Of a stretch of DNA of 64,000 nt, positions 38,348 to 47,381 are shown piece after piece. The notes beneath the pieces are model-generated. The model worked only from the letters and a program-made list of their open reading frames with translations, was not told the DNA's origin and ran no database searches. The DNA is taken from contig DFLT01000005.1 of NCBI GenBank assembly GCA_002375465.1, forward strand, positions 62,001-126,000, given 5' to 3'. The DNA is from Alphaproteobacteria bacterium UBA3612. Lineage in GTDB: Bacteria > Pseudomonadota > Alphaproteobacteria > Sphingomonadales > Sphingomonadaceae. The translations under genes and the position numbers were made by a program. Each line of letters starts with the position of its first letter. The first letter of the stretch is position 1.

Positions 38348-39142
38348 ATGGATGCAGCGCCGATTCTGATCTTCGATTCCGGTGTCGGTGGATTGTCCGT
38401 TGCGGACCCCATCATGCGCGCCTTGCCCGACGCGCAGATCATTTACGCCGCCGACAATGCCGGTTTTCCCTATGGATCGAAGGAAGAGGCGGAGATTGCC
38501 GCCCGCGTCCCTGCGCTGCTGGGGCGGCTGGTGGAACGCTATCGTCCCGCCCTGGTCGTTATCGCCTGCAACACCGCATCGACGATCGCGCTGGCGCATG
38601 TGCGCGCGGCGCTGGACGTTCCCGTCGTGGGAACGGTGCCCGCGATCAAGCCGGCGGCCGAACTGACGCAGACAGGCGTGATCGGCGTTCTGGGAACGCC
38701 CGCCACGGTGCGGCAGCGTTATGTCGATGATCTTGCTGCGCGCTTTGCCAGCCATTGCGTCGTCCTGCGTCACGGCGCTGCGGATCTTGCGTCACATGCG
38801 GAGGCTGTGTTGCGCGGGGAGGCGGTGCCCGATGCCGCATTTTCCGATGCCATGGCGGGCCTGCTGGACGCGGAGGGGGGTGACCGCATGGATGTCGTGG
38901 TTCTGGCATGCACCCATTTTCCGCTGGTTTCCGACCGTCTGGCAGCAATCGCCGGACAGCGGCTGGCCTTCGTGGATGGAGGGGCAGGCATTGCCCGCCG
39001 CACGGCGCACCTGCTGTCGGATCAACAGTGGCGCATTCCGCATCTGCCGCACAAGGTGGTGTTTACGGCTGACGCGCCCGCTGTGGAGGCATTGCGGCCC
39101 GCACTCTTGCGGCATGGCTATGCCGACATCGAAATCCTTTAA
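38348..39142 (+). CDS. murI: Glutamate racemase
   Basis: Supplies D-glutamate for peptidoglycan. The 264-residue enzyme starts ILIFDSGVGGLSV and has the two catalytic cysteines in IACNTAST and LACTHFPL. The ATG at 38348 is chosen because the family motif starts six residues later; longer upstream frames are antisense to hemB. Confidence 0.95.
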   Translation: MDAAPILIFDSGVGGLSVADPIMRALPDAQIIYAADNAGFPYGSKEEAEIAARVPALLGRLVERYRPALVVIACNTASTIALAHVRAALDVPVVGTVPAIKPAAELTQTGVIGVLGTPATVRQRYVDDLAARFASHCVVLRHGAADLASHAEAVLRGEAVPDAAFSDAMAGLLDAEGGDRMDVVVLACTHFPLVSDRLAAIAGQRLAFVDGGAGIARRTAHLLSDQQWRIPHLPHKVVFTADAPAVEALRPALLRHGYADIEIL

Positions 39143-39234
39143 TGACGCGGGCGGGGCGTGTTAGTGGCAGGTGAAACCAACCGCGCTGCCTGTCCAGCCG
39201 CGGAAATCCCATCTTCAAACGCTGTGGAGCGAAC

Positions 39235-40281
39235 ATGACCGTTGCAAATACCGATGACGTTCAAATGGAAAAGCGCGGCAATCTGGGCCTGATAACCCTG
39301 ACCCGCACAAAGGCGCTGAACGCGTTGAATCGTGACATGTGCATCGCGATCCTGGCTGCGCTGGATGAATGGGCGGAGGATGAAGAGGTCTCGGTCGTTG
39401 CCATTCAGGGGGACGGCGACCGTGCCTTCTGCGCGGGCGGCGACGTTGTCGGCCTGTACCATGCCGGAAAGGCGGGGGCGGCCGATTGGCAAGACTTCTT
39501 TGCCGACGAATATCGCATGAACCATCGCATCGGCACCTATCCGAAGCCCTTCGTCGCCTTGATCGACGGCATCACCATGGGCGGCGGTGTCGGCCTGTCG
39601 ATCCACGCGCCCTATAGGGTCGCGACAGAGCGGACCCTGTTTGCGATGCCGGAAACGGGGATCGGCCTGATCACAGATGTGGGCGCCACTCACGCACTTC
39701 CCCGCCTGGAGGGCGAACTGGGCACCTATTTGGGTCTGACAGGTGCGCGGCTGAAGGCGGAGGACTGCCTCTATGCCGGAATCGCCACTCATTATATGGA
39801 AAGCGGCGATGTTCCCCTGCTGGTCGATGCCCTGGCCGCCGGTCCGGGAAGTGTCGAGGACACTATTGCGAAATTCCATCAGTCGCCGGAACAGCCGCCA
39901 GAGCTGGAAGCCCATCGCGCCGACATCGACAAATATTTCGATGGCAACACCTGTGAAGAGATCATGTCATCTCTTTCGATGGGCAATGACTGGGCAGAGG
40001 CGCAGCGCGACCTGCTGATGAAAATGTCGCCCACCTCCATGAAGCTGACCCTGCGTGCGCTGCGGGAAGGGGCAGGGGACGATCTGGCCGCATGTTTGAA
40101 ACGGGAATATCGTTTGGTCGGGAATATCAAGAACGGCAACGATTTCTACGAAGGTATCCGCGCCCAGTTGATCGAAAAGGACCGGAAACCCCGCTGGAAC
40201 CCGTCGAACCTGCGCGATGTCACCGACGACATGGTCGATGGATATTTTGCAGAGCCGGAACACGGCGATCTGACGCTTTAA
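39235..40281 (+). CDS. Enoyl-CoA hydratase/isomerase family, probable 3-hydroxyisobutyryl-CoA hydrolase
   Basis: A 348-residue crotonase-fold protein; its length and C-terminal extension (RPRWNPSNLRDV-type region, here KPRWNPSNLRDVTDDMVDGY) match 3-hydroxyisobutyryl-CoA hydrolase of valine breakdown rather than a hydratase. The oxyanion-hole segments are AFCAGGDVVGL and GITMGGGVGLS, with the acid ETGIGLITDVGATH. The open context suggests a single transcription unit, downstream of murI by 92 nt. Confidence 0.9.
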   Translation: MTVANTDDVQMEKRGNLGLITLTRTKALNALNRDMCIAILAALDEWAEDEEVSVVAIQGDGDRAFCAGGDVVGLYHAGKAGAADWQDFFADEYRMNHRIGTYPKPFVALIDGITMGGGVGLSIHAPYRVATERTLFAMPETGIGLITDVGATHALPRLEGELGTYLGLTGARLKAEDCLYAGIATHYMESGDVPLLVDALAAGPGSVEDTIAKFHQSPEQPPELEAHRADIDKYFDGNTCEEIMSSLSMGNDWAEAQRDLLMKMSPTSMKLTLRALREGAGDDLAACLKREYRLVGNIKNGNDFYEGIRAQLIEKDRKPRWNPSNLRDVTDDMVDGYFAEPEHGDLTL

Positions 40282-40383
40282 CTGCGATTGTTTCGCAATA
40301 ATCCCGTGCGACAAAAGAGGGGATGCATCCTGCGTCCGCAATGATTAGGTGGGACATCCGGCAAGAACCAGCGGGCGCAGATT

Positions 40384-41598
40384 TTGAATTACGACCAGAT
40401 TTTCGAGAAGGCGATTGATCGTCTGCACGAAGAGGGGCGCTACCGCGTCTTCATCGACATTTTGCGCAATCGCGGAAGCTTTCCGAACGCCAAGTGTTTT
40501 GCCGGGCATAACGGTCCAAAGCCGATCACCGTATGGTGCTCCAACGATTATCTTTCCATGGGCCAGCACCCGAAGGTGATTGAGGCCATGGAGGCGGCGC
40601 TGCACGAAGTCGGCGCCGGGTCCGGTGGTACGCGCAATATTGGCGGCAATACGCACCTGCATATCCAGCTGGAGCGCGAACTGGCGGATTTGCACGGCAA
40701 GGAGGGCGCGCTCCTCTTTACCTCCGGCTATGTGTCGAACGAGGCGACGCTGTCGACGCTGGCGAAGCTGCTGCCCGGCTGCATCGTCTATTCGGACGCG
40801 CTGAACCACGCATCAATGATCGCGGGGATTCGCGGCGCCGGGTGTGAAAAGCGGGTGTTCCGGCACAATGATTATGCCCATCTGGAAGAGCTGCTTGCCG
40901 CAGACGACCCGGAGGCGCCAAAGCTGATCGCGTTTGAAAGCGTCTATTCCATGGACGGCGATGTCGCCGACATCGCCCGCATTTGCGATCTGGCCGACAA
41001 ATATAATGCGCTGACCTATCTGGACGAGGTGCATGCCGTCGGCATGTACGGTCCGCGCGGCGGCGGCATTTCAGAGCGGGACGAGTGCGCGAACCGCGTC
41101 ACCATTATCGAGGGGACGCTGGGCAAGGCGTTTGGCGTTATGGGTGGCTATATCACCGCGTCGAAAACGCTGATCGACGTCATCCGCAGCTATGCCCCTG
41201 GTTTTATATTTACGACCAGCCTGTCGCCGGTTTTGGTGGCGGGCGCACTTGCCAGCGTGCGCCATTTGAAGGAATCGCAAGAGGAACGCCAGGGCCAGCA
41301 GCTGGCGGCGGAGCGGTTGAAGGCGATGATGACGGCGGCAAACCTGCCGGTCATGGAATCGACCACCCATATCGTGCCACTGCATGTCGGCGACCCGATC
41401 AAGGCCAAGAAGATCAGCGATATCCTGCTGATGGAATATGGCGTTTATGTGCAGCCGATCAATTATCCCACCGTGCCGCGCGGAACGGAGCGCCTGCGCT
41501 TTACGCCCGGCCCGCACCATGATGAGCTTATGATGGGCGAACTGGTGAAGGCACTGGTCGAGATATGGGATCGCGTGGAGATACGGCTGGCGGCTTGA
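40384..41598 (+). CDS. hemA: 5-aminolevulinate synthase (TTG start)
   Basis: PLP enzyme that condenses glycine and succinyl-CoA, the first haem step in alphaproteobacteria. The 404-residue product opens MNYDQIFEKAIDRLHEEGRYR, the conserved start, so the initiator is the TTG at 40384; no ATG or GTG fits. PLP-binding motif is EGTLGKAFGVMGG. Glycine-rich CoA loop GAGSGGTRNIGG is intact. The ribosome-binding site is poor, so translation may be modest. Confidence 0.95.
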   Translation: MNYDQIFEKAIDRLHEEGRYRVFIDILRNRGSFPNAKCFAGHNGPKPITVWCSNDYLSMGQHPKVIEAMEAALHEVGAGSGGTRNIGGNTHLHIQLERELADLHGKEGALLFTSGYVSNEATLSTLAKLLPGCIVYSDALNHASMIAGIRGAGCEKRVFRHNDYAHLEELLAADDPEAPKLIAFESVYSMDGDVADIARICDLADKYNALTYLDEVHAVGMYGPRGGGISERDECANRVTIIEGTLGKAFGVMGGYITASKTLIDVIRSYAPGFIFTTSLSPVLVAGALASVRHLKESQEERQGQQLAAERLKAMMTAANLPVMESTTHIVPLHVGDPIKAKKISDILLMEYGVYVQPINYPTVPRGTERLRFTPGPHHDELMMGELVKALVEIWDRVEIRLAA

Positions 41599-41641
41599 AA
41601 GCCTTGCCGCTGACGACCCTGCTGCCGCACCCGGCATCGCG

Positions 41642-42682
41642 ATGACGGCGCCATGCGTGGGCCGCGTCGCTTTTGGCGGTCCCGACCTGCCGCATCGCGC
41701 CCTGCGAGATTTGCTTGCAGCCGAAATTGCCGCCGTCCCTTCCGGCGGCTCCATAGACTGGTCGACCTATTATTTCCGCGACCGGGCGCTCGCCGCTTGC
41801 CTGATCGCGGCAGGCGAAAGGGGCGTTCGCGTTCGCGTGGTAATGGAACGACGGCCGCGCCTGCGACGGGCGAACAGCGCCGTCATCGCGATGCTGGCAG
41901 CGTCACCGGCAGTTGAGCTTGTCGCGCGGCGCTGGTGGCCCGGACGCCTGCACGCGAAGATCTATGCCTTTTCACATCCGGACCGGGCGTGGGTCGGATC
42001 GTTCAATCCTTCCGGCGACACTCCCGAAGATGCGGAGGTCGTCAATATCATCGGCGATCAGGATCGCGGCGATAACATCCTGATGGAAATCGTGAATCCC
42101 TCGATCGTCGAGGGGCTTCGGCGCGTCGTCGCGGCCTTTGGAAGCGTTTCGCCCCTGCTGGCGCGTCTCGATCCGCGGCTGCCGGCGGCACTGGCGGTGC
42201 CGGGCTTGCAAATCAGCCTCTATCCGCGCTGGCGAACCTCCGTCATCGAAGGCCGCCTGGCACGGTTGCGCGCAGGGGACAGGGTGATCGGCGCAATTTC
42301 GCATCTGAAGGAAGGCCCCCTGACCAACAGCCTGCAGAGCGCGGCGAAGTCAGGTGCGGAGGTCCGGCTGGTGGCCCATGCAACGGAACGACGCGTGCCC
42401 GAAGCGGTCGTGTCGAGGCTTTCCGCAGCAGGGGTGCGGATCCACAGGGGCGGGTCTGCCGCCGTTGCCCCGATGCATGCCAAAATGCTGCTGGTGACCG
42501 AAAATGGTCGGACAGGGGCATGGACGGGCAGCTATAATTACAATCCGCGCTCTCAATATCTGAATGCCGAGATTCTGATCTCCAGCGATGACGAAGCGCT
42601 CGTCGCTGCAATCCGGGGGCGGCTGGGACAGATCATGGCTCGGTCCGAAGAATCGGTGGCACCTTCGCCCTCCCCACACTAG
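41642..42682 (+). CDS. Phospholipase D-like domain protein
   Basis: A 346-residue protein with two PLD-type half-sites: HAKIYAFSHPDRAWVGSFN (about residues 103-121) and HAKMLLVTENGRTGAWTGS (about 279-297), each an HxK followed by a GS-N element. Both are slightly divergent from the strict HxK(x)4D form. Relatives include cardiolipin synthases and nucleases; no membrane helix is predicted, so the substrate is unclear. It starts 43 nt after hemA and ends 11 nt before rpiB. Confidence 0.8.
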   Translation: MTAPCVGRVAFGGPDLPHRALRDLLAAEIAAVPSGGSIDWSTYYFRDRALAACLIAAGERGVRVRVVMERRPRLRRANSAVIAMLAASPAVELVARRWWPGRLHAKIYAFSHPDRAWVGSFNPSGDTPEDAEVVNIIGDQDRGDNILMEIVNPSIVEGLRRVVAAFGSVSPLLARLDPRLPAALAVPGLQISLYPRWRTSVIEGRLARLRAGDRVIGAISHLKEGPLTNSLQSAAKSGAEVRLVAHATERRVPEAVVSRLSAAGVRIHRGGSAAVAPMHAKMLLVTENGRTGAWTGSYNYNPRSQYLNAEILISSDDEALVAAIRGRLGQIMARSEESVAPSPSPH

Positions 42683-42693
42683 ATGTTGCGGGC

Positions 42694-43131
42694 ATGAACA
42701 GCATTCGCACCATAGCCATAGCTTCCGACCATGCCGGCTTTGCCCTGAAGTCAAAGATTTCCGGATGGCTGACCGAAATGGGATATGCGATTTCCGATCT
42801 GGGTACGGACGGAACGGAATCGGTCGATTACCCCGATTTCGGCCGCGCCGTCGGAAAGGCAGTCGCAGAAGGGCTTGCCGATCGCGGCGTCATCGTCTGC
42901 GGATCAGGCATCGGCATTTCGATTGCCGCGAACCGTGTGAAGGGCGCGCGCGCGACGAACTGCACATCGGGCCTGATGGCGCGGCTGGCGCGGCAGCATA
43001 ATGACGCGAACATCCTGGCGCTGGGGGAGCGGCTGGTGGGGGATGCGGTCGCGCGTGACTGCCTGGACGAATTCCTGAAAACCGATTTCGAAGGCGGGCG
43101 GCATCAGCGGCGCGTCGATCTGCTGGATTAG
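42694..43131 (+). CDS. rpiB: Ribose 5-phosphate isomerase B
   Basis: Interconverts ribose 5-phosphate and ribulose 5-phosphate. The 145-residue product has the LacAB/RpiB features IASDHAGFALK, VIVCGSGIGISIAANR with the catalytic cysteine, and MARLARQHNDANILALGERLVG. It is the first of a run rpiB-glyA-nrdR, separated from glyA by 14 nt. Confidence 0.94.
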   Translation: MNSIRTIAIASDHAGFALKSKISGWLTEMGYAISDLGTDGTESVDYPDFGRAVGKAVAEGLADRGVIVCGSGIGISIAANRVKGARATNCTSGLMARLARQHNDANILALGERLVGDAVARDCLDEFLKTDFEGGRHQRRVDLLD

Positions 43132-43145
43132 AGGACATTATCTAG

Positions 43146-44462
43146 ATGAGTACCAATCCGAACGTCATTCCCCCCGCGAACGACTATTCCGGTTTCTTTT
43201 CCACCCCGCTGGAACAGGCCGATCCTGCCGTTTTCGCCGGTATCACGGCGGAGCGTAATCGCGAGCAGACGGAGATCGAACTGATCGCGTCTGAAAATAT
43301 CGTTTCCGAGGCGGTTTTGCAGGCCCAAGGCTCCATCCTGACCAACAAATATGCCGAAGGATATCCGGGCAAGCGATATTATGGCGGTTGCGGCCCCTCC
43401 GACACGGTAGAGGACCTTGCCCGCGATCGGGCTATGCAATTGTTCGGCTGCAGCTATGCCAATGTGCAGCCGCATTCCGGATGCCAGGCGAACGGCGCGG
43501 TGATGCTGGCGCTGGTGAAGCCCGGCGATACGATCCTGGGCATGAGCCTGGATGCCGGCGGCCACCTGACCCATGGCGCCAGGCCGGCAATGTCCGGGAA
43601 ATGGTTCAACGCCGTTCAATATGGCGTTGCCGAGGACACCCAGCTGATCGACTATGACGCGCTTGAAAAACTGGCGGTCGAGGCGCAGCCGAAACTGATC
43701 ATCGCGGGCGGCTCGGCCTATCCGCGTCATATCGATTTCGAACGCTTCCGCGCCATCGCGGACAAGGTCGGTGCCTATCTGCATGTCGACATGGCGCATT
43801 TTGCGGGGCTGGTGGCCGCTGGCGAGCATCCTTCGCCCTTGCCCCACGCCCATGTCGTGACGACGACCACGCACAAGACGCTGCGCGGCCCGCGCGGCGG
43901 CATGATCCTCTCGAACGACGCTGATCTGGGCAAGAAGCTGAACAGCGCCGTGTTCCCCGGCCTGCAGGGCGGGCCGCTGATGCACGTCATCGCGGCAAAG
44001 GCCGTCGCATTTGGGGAGGCGCTGCAGCCCGGCTTCAAGGCCTATGCCAAGGACGTGATCGCCAATGCGAAAACGATTGCCGCAACGCTGAAAAGTCGCG
44101 GTTGCGACATCGTCGCGGGCGGCACCGATACGCACGTTGTTCTGGTCGATCTGCGTCCGAAGGGCCTGACGGGCGCGGATGCCGAAGAGGCGCTGGAACG
44201 CGCGAACATGACCTGCAACAAGAACGGCGTTCCGTTCGATCCGCTGCCGCCCACCAAGACGAGCGGCATTCGCATCGGCTCTCCGGCAGGGACCACGCGG
44301 GGATTTGGACAGGCGGAATTTGCGCAGATCGGCGAGATGATGGCCGACGTGCTCGACGGTCTGGTCGCCAATGGGCCGGAGGGGAATGGCACGGTAGAGG
44401 CCGAGGTGAAGTCCCGCGTCCTCGCTTTGTGTGAGCGGTTTCCGATTTATCCGGGACGCTGA
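43146..44462 (+). CDS. glyA: Serine hydroxymethyltransferase
   Basis: PLP enzyme that converts serine and tetrahydrofolate to glycine and methylene-THF. The 438-residue product has the PLP-lysine motif VTTTTHKTLRGPRGG and the folate-site start ELIASENIVS. A GAGGA site lies 8 nt before the ATG. Its stop overlaps the nrdR start as TGATG. Glycine made here also feeds the C4 haem route of hemA nearby. Confidence 0.97.
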   Translation: MSTNPNVIPPANDYSGFFSTPLEQADPAVFAGITAERNREQTEIELIASENIVSEAVLQAQGSILTNKYAEGYPGKRYYGGCGPSDTVEDLARDRAMQLFGCSYANVQPHSGCQANGAVMLALVKPGDTILGMSLDAGGHLTHGARPAMSGKWFNAVQYGVAEDTQLIDYDALEKLAVEAQPKLIIAGGSAYPRHIDFERFRAIADKVGAYLHVDMAHFAGLVAAGEHPSPLPHAHVVTTTTHKTLRGPRGGMILSNDADLGKKLNSAVFPGLQGGPLMHVIAAKAVAFGEALQPGFKAYAKDVIANAKTIAATLKSRGCDIVAGGTDTHVVLVDLRPKGLTGADAEEALERANMTCNKNGVPFDPLPPTKTSGIRIGSPAGTTRGFGQAEFAQIGEMMADVLDGLVANGPEGNGTVEAEVKSRVLALCERFPIYPGR

Positions 44463-44950
44463 TGCGCTGCCCCTTCTGCCTGAACACCGACAGCCAGGTT
44501 AAGGATTCCCGGCCGACGGAGGATGGCTCCGCAATTCGCAGGCGGCGGCAATGCCCCGCCTGCGCCGCGCGCTTCACGACATTTGAGCGCGTACAGCTGC
44601 GCGACTTGCTGATCGTCAAGAAATCGGGCGACAAGCAGGCGTTCGACCGCGAGAAGCTGGCTGGCTCCATCGCCATCGCCTGCCGCAAGCGGCCGGTATC
44701 GGAGGACCAGATCGAACGTCTGGTCTCTGGCATTCAGCGGCAGCTGGAGGCGTCGGGCAAAGCAGAGATCGAGGGGGGAGAGCTCGGCGAGCTGGTGATG
44801 GAGGGTCTGCATGCGCTCGACGAGGTCGCCTATGTACGCTTCGCCAGCGTCTATCGCGAATTTCGCGAGGCAAGTGATTTTGGAAAACTGATCAAGGATA
44901 TGCCGGACGATAAAGCGGACGCGCCAGAGCCCAAGGACACGCTGTTCTAG
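44462..44950 (+). CDS. nrdR: Transcriptional repressor NrdR
   Basis: Nucleotide-sensing repressor of ribonucleotide reductase genes. The 162-residue product has an N-terminal zinc ribbon (MRCPFCLNTDSQVKDSR and CPACAARF) followed by an ATP-cone domain (LIVKKSGDKQAFDREKL). The C-terminus is acidic. Overlap with glyA indicates a coupled pair, as in many sphingomonads. Confidence 0.96.
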   Translation: MRCPFCLNTDSQVKDSRPTEDGSAIRRRRQCPACAARFTTFERVQLRDLLIVKKSGDKQAFDREKLAGSIAIACRKRPVSEDQIERLVSGIQRQLEASGKAEIEGGELGELVMEGLHALDEVAYVRFASVYREFREASDFGKLIKDMPDDKADAPEPKDTLF

Positions 44951-45008
44951 GCGCGCGCGGCAAAGCCTGCCCACTTTCCCGGACATCCAAAGGTCGATTT
45001 TCACCATC

Positions 45009-45740
45009 ATGCAAAAGCCCATCATCATTCTCGTTCGCCCGCAACTGGGCGAGAATATCGGCACCGCCGCGCGCGCTATGCTGAACTTCGGGTTGAACCA
45101 GATGCGTCTGGTCAGCCCGCGCGATGGGTGGCCCAATCCCGACGCGGGGCCAGCCGCCTCTGGCGCGGACGAGGTGCTGGCGAACGCCGAAGTGTTCGGC
45201 AGCGTCGCCGATGCCGTCGCCGACTGCGCACATGTTTACGCGACGACCGTTCGCAAGCGCGGCATGTACAAGGACGTCGTCACGCCGGAACAGGCCGCGA
45301 CGCAGAGCATGGCGCGTCCGGGGCGGACGGCGATCCTGTTCGGCGCGGAGGCGACCGGCCTCGACAATGCCGAAATCGTGCGGGCACAGTCGATCATCAC
45401 CGTACCGGTGAACGCGGCATTCAGTTCGCTGAACCTGGCCCAGGCCGTCATCCTGTGCGCCTATGAATGGTCGCGCCATGATGCGACGCTGCTGCAGCAT
45501 GAGGGGCTGGACGAGGCAGCGCCGCAGGAGGAAGTCGATGGACTGGTCACTCAGCTGAACGACGCCCTGGAACCCGCCGGCTTTTTCCGCACGGAGACAA
45601 GAGCGCCCGTCGCCCGCCAGACGGTGCGCAATCTCTTCACCCGCGTCGGCTATACCAGCCAGGAAATCCGCACGCTTCGCGGCATCGTCAGCGCCCTCAC
45701 GAAACCGCGCCGCCCCGAGGCGCAGGATCAAGCCAAATAG
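45009..45740 (+). CDS. trmJ: tRNA (cytidine/uridine-2'-O-)-methyltransferase TrmJ-type
   Basis: SPOUT-fold methyltransferase that modifies position 32 of certain tRNAs. The 243-residue product begins IILVRPQLGENIGTAARAMLNFG and carries the knot motifs ILFGAEATGLDNAE and PVNAAFSSLNLAQAV. The C-terminal extension (about 60 residues) is helical as in TrmJ. TrmJ and the related TrmL/SpoU class are distinguished mainly by length, which fits TrmJ. Confidence 0.9.
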   Translation: MQKPIIILVRPQLGENIGTAARAMLNFGLNQMRLVSPRDGWPNPDAGPAASGADEVLANAEVFGSVADAVADCAHVYATTVRKRGMYKDVVTPEQAATQSMARPGRTAILFGAEATGLDNAEIVRAQSIITVPVNAAFSSLNLAQAVILCAYEWSRHDATLLQHEGLDEAAPQEEVDGLVTQLNDALEPAGFFRTETRAPVARQTVRNLFTRVGYTSQEIRTLRGIVSALTKPRRPEAQDQAK

Positions 45741-45816
45741 AAAATATGTGTTCCGTCGATTATCGGCATGCGAAGGTCATAAGTTTTCGCATCATGGCAG
45801 ATAAATCGCATTCGTC

Positions 45817-45844
45817 TTGACACATATGGACAGGGCCTTATGTG
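45817..45844 (+). promoter_or_regulatory. Probable promoter for rpsD
   Basis: A perfect -35 box TTGACA (45817-45822), 16-nt spacer and TATGTG (45839-45844) lie about 120 nt upstream of rpsD in an otherwise empty 225-nt gap. Confidence 0.6.
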
Positions 45845-45965
45845 ACGGCTCTTCGTGATTTGGCCCTGCACGCTCGGTGAAGCGGGTGCCGCGTTCGGCA
45901 TTTTGGCTGGGCGGTGCGAGTCCGGGCAATGATGTAGCAACTTTATCGAAAGGAGCGCCGACGCC

Positions 45966-46580
45966 ATGTCGAAGCGCCAGTCTTCCAAGTATAAACTCGA
46001 TCGCCGCATGGGCGAGAATATCTGGGGCCGTCCGAAGTCCCCGGTAAACAAGCGTGAATATGGTCCGGGTCAGCACGGCCAGCGCCGCAAGGGCAAGATG
46101 TCCGACTTCGGCATTCAGCTGCGCGCCAAGCAGAAGCTGAAGGGCTATTATGGCGACGTGACCGAGAAGCAGTTCCGTGGCTATTACAAGGAAGCCAGCC
46201 GGTTGAAGGGCGATACCTCGCAGAACCTCATCGGTCTGCTGGAGCGCCGCCTGGACATGCTGGTCTATCGCGCCAAGTGGGCGCCGACGATCTTTGCCGC
46301 GCGCCAGCTGGTCAGCCACGGCCACATTCGCGTCAACGGCGTCAAGTGCAACATCGCCAGCCGCCGCGTCGACATTGGCGACGTGCTTGAGCTTCGCAAA
46401 AAGGCGAAGGAGATGGCTCTGGTCATGGAGGCGCAGTCGCTCGCAGAGCGCGAAGTGCCCGATTATCTGGCCGTCGACGAAAATGGCAAAGCGGAATATG
46501 TCCGCATCCCGACGCTGGACGAGGTGCCCTATCCCGTCGTCATGGAACCCAATCTGGTCGTCGAGTTCTACTCGCGCTAA
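45966..46580 (+). CDS. rpsD: 30S ribosomal protein S4
   Basis: Primary 16S rRNA-binding protein, 204 residues, with the S4 RNA-binding domain (LDMLVYRAKWAPT, RQLVSHGHIRVNG) and the N-terminal KYKLDRRMGENIWG start typical of alphaproteobacteria. An AAAGGAG site lies 10 nt upstream of the ATG. It is a stand-alone gene with its own promoter and terminator. Confidence 0.98.
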   Translation: MSKRQSSKYKLDRRMGENIWGRPKSPVNKREYGPGQHGQRRKGKMSDFGIQLRAKQKLKGYYGDVTEKQFRGYYKEASRLKGDTSQNLIGLLERRLDMLVYRAKWAPTIFAARQLVSHGHIRVNGVKCNIASRRVDIGDVLELRKKAKEMALVMEAQSLAEREVPDYLAVDENGKAEYVRIPTLDEVPYPVVMEPNLVVEFYSR

Positions 46581-46609
46581 TTCCGTACATTCCTTGTCGG
46601 AAACATTCA

Positions 46610-46636
46610 GGGCGGGCCGTCAGGTCCGCCCTTTTT
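46610..46636 (+). terminator. Intrinsic terminator of rpsD
   Basis: GGGCGGGCC (46610-46618) pairs with GGTCCGCCC (46623-46631, one G-T pair) and is followed by TTTTTG. It overlaps the last codons of the convergent membrane-protein gene. Confidence 0.88.
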
Positions 46637-47381
46637 GTTGCGAGAGTGTCCCGTAAAGGACAGCCGGCACCACCGATAGAAAACCCAGCAGCAGAACGGA
46701 AACCAGCTGCGAAATCCAAAAGCCCATTGTCGTTGGGCCCATGGTCTCGATGCCAGTTCGCACCTGATCGCTGCTGCTCCCCGCGCCAAAGATCACCAGC
46801 GCCATGCCCAGCAGAATCGCGGCCGAGACGAGCAGCAGGCCCGCTACCAGAACGAAAACCTGCCATTTCGCAGGAAGGATCAATCTCGTCGAATATCGCA
46901 GGGCGGCGAGGGGTGCGGTCTGCCGCGCCGCCGCGACCGGCATGGCGACGAACCAGATCGTCAGACAGGCAAGCGAAACCGGCACGGCAAGAAGGCGCGC
47001 CATCGGTGCAAGGAACAGCGCTGCCAATTGCCCAACGATCAGCACCCCGATCAGGGCGGCAAGAACCGTCAGGCCGGTGATCAGCGGTTTTTGCAGCCGC
47101 TGAAGGCCCGCGATCATATATACTCGCGGGGAAAGCGCATCGGCGCTGGAAAGCGTCGCCGCCATGACCGTGCCGACATACATCAGCCGGGTCAGCGCGC
47201 GAATGGTGGTGACCAGCGTATCCGTCGATGGGGCGGTGGTCCCTATGGCGCCGATCAGGTGCATGATGACCTCCGGCACGGTCACGAGACCGAGGCCCAG
47301 CATCGCTATGGGGGCGAAGTCGCGCCACCAGATGCCTGCCGACCTCCTCAATATGGCTTTCAGGCTTAGGCGTTCGATCAA
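46620..47381 (-). CDS. Polytopic membrane protein of unknown function, coupled to the propeller gene
   Basis: A 253-residue protein with about six hydrophobic helices, resembling the broad YciC/GDPD-membrane-domain-like superfamily by its amphipathic N-terminus (LKAILRRSAGIWWRDF) and C-terminal AVLYGTLSQQKG. The start is a TTG at 47381 whose TTGA overlaps the stop of the upstream gene, the same arrangement as the ATGA couplings elsewhere in the window. A longer open frame to 47732 is antisense-like, Arg-rich and rejected. Function is unknown. Confidence 0.75.
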   Translation of the reverse strand: MIERLSLKAILRRSAGIWWRDFAPIAMLGLGLVTVPEVIMHLIGAIGTTAPSTDTLVTTIRALTRLMYVGTVMAATLSSADALSPRVYMIAGLQRLQKPLITGLTVLAALIGVLIVGQLAALFLAPMARLLAVPVSLACLTIWFVAMPVAAARQTAPLAALRYSTRLILPAKWQVFVLVAGLLLVSAAILLGMALVIFGAGSSSDQVRTGIETMGPTTMGFWISQLVSVLLLGFLSVVPAVLYGTLSQQKGRT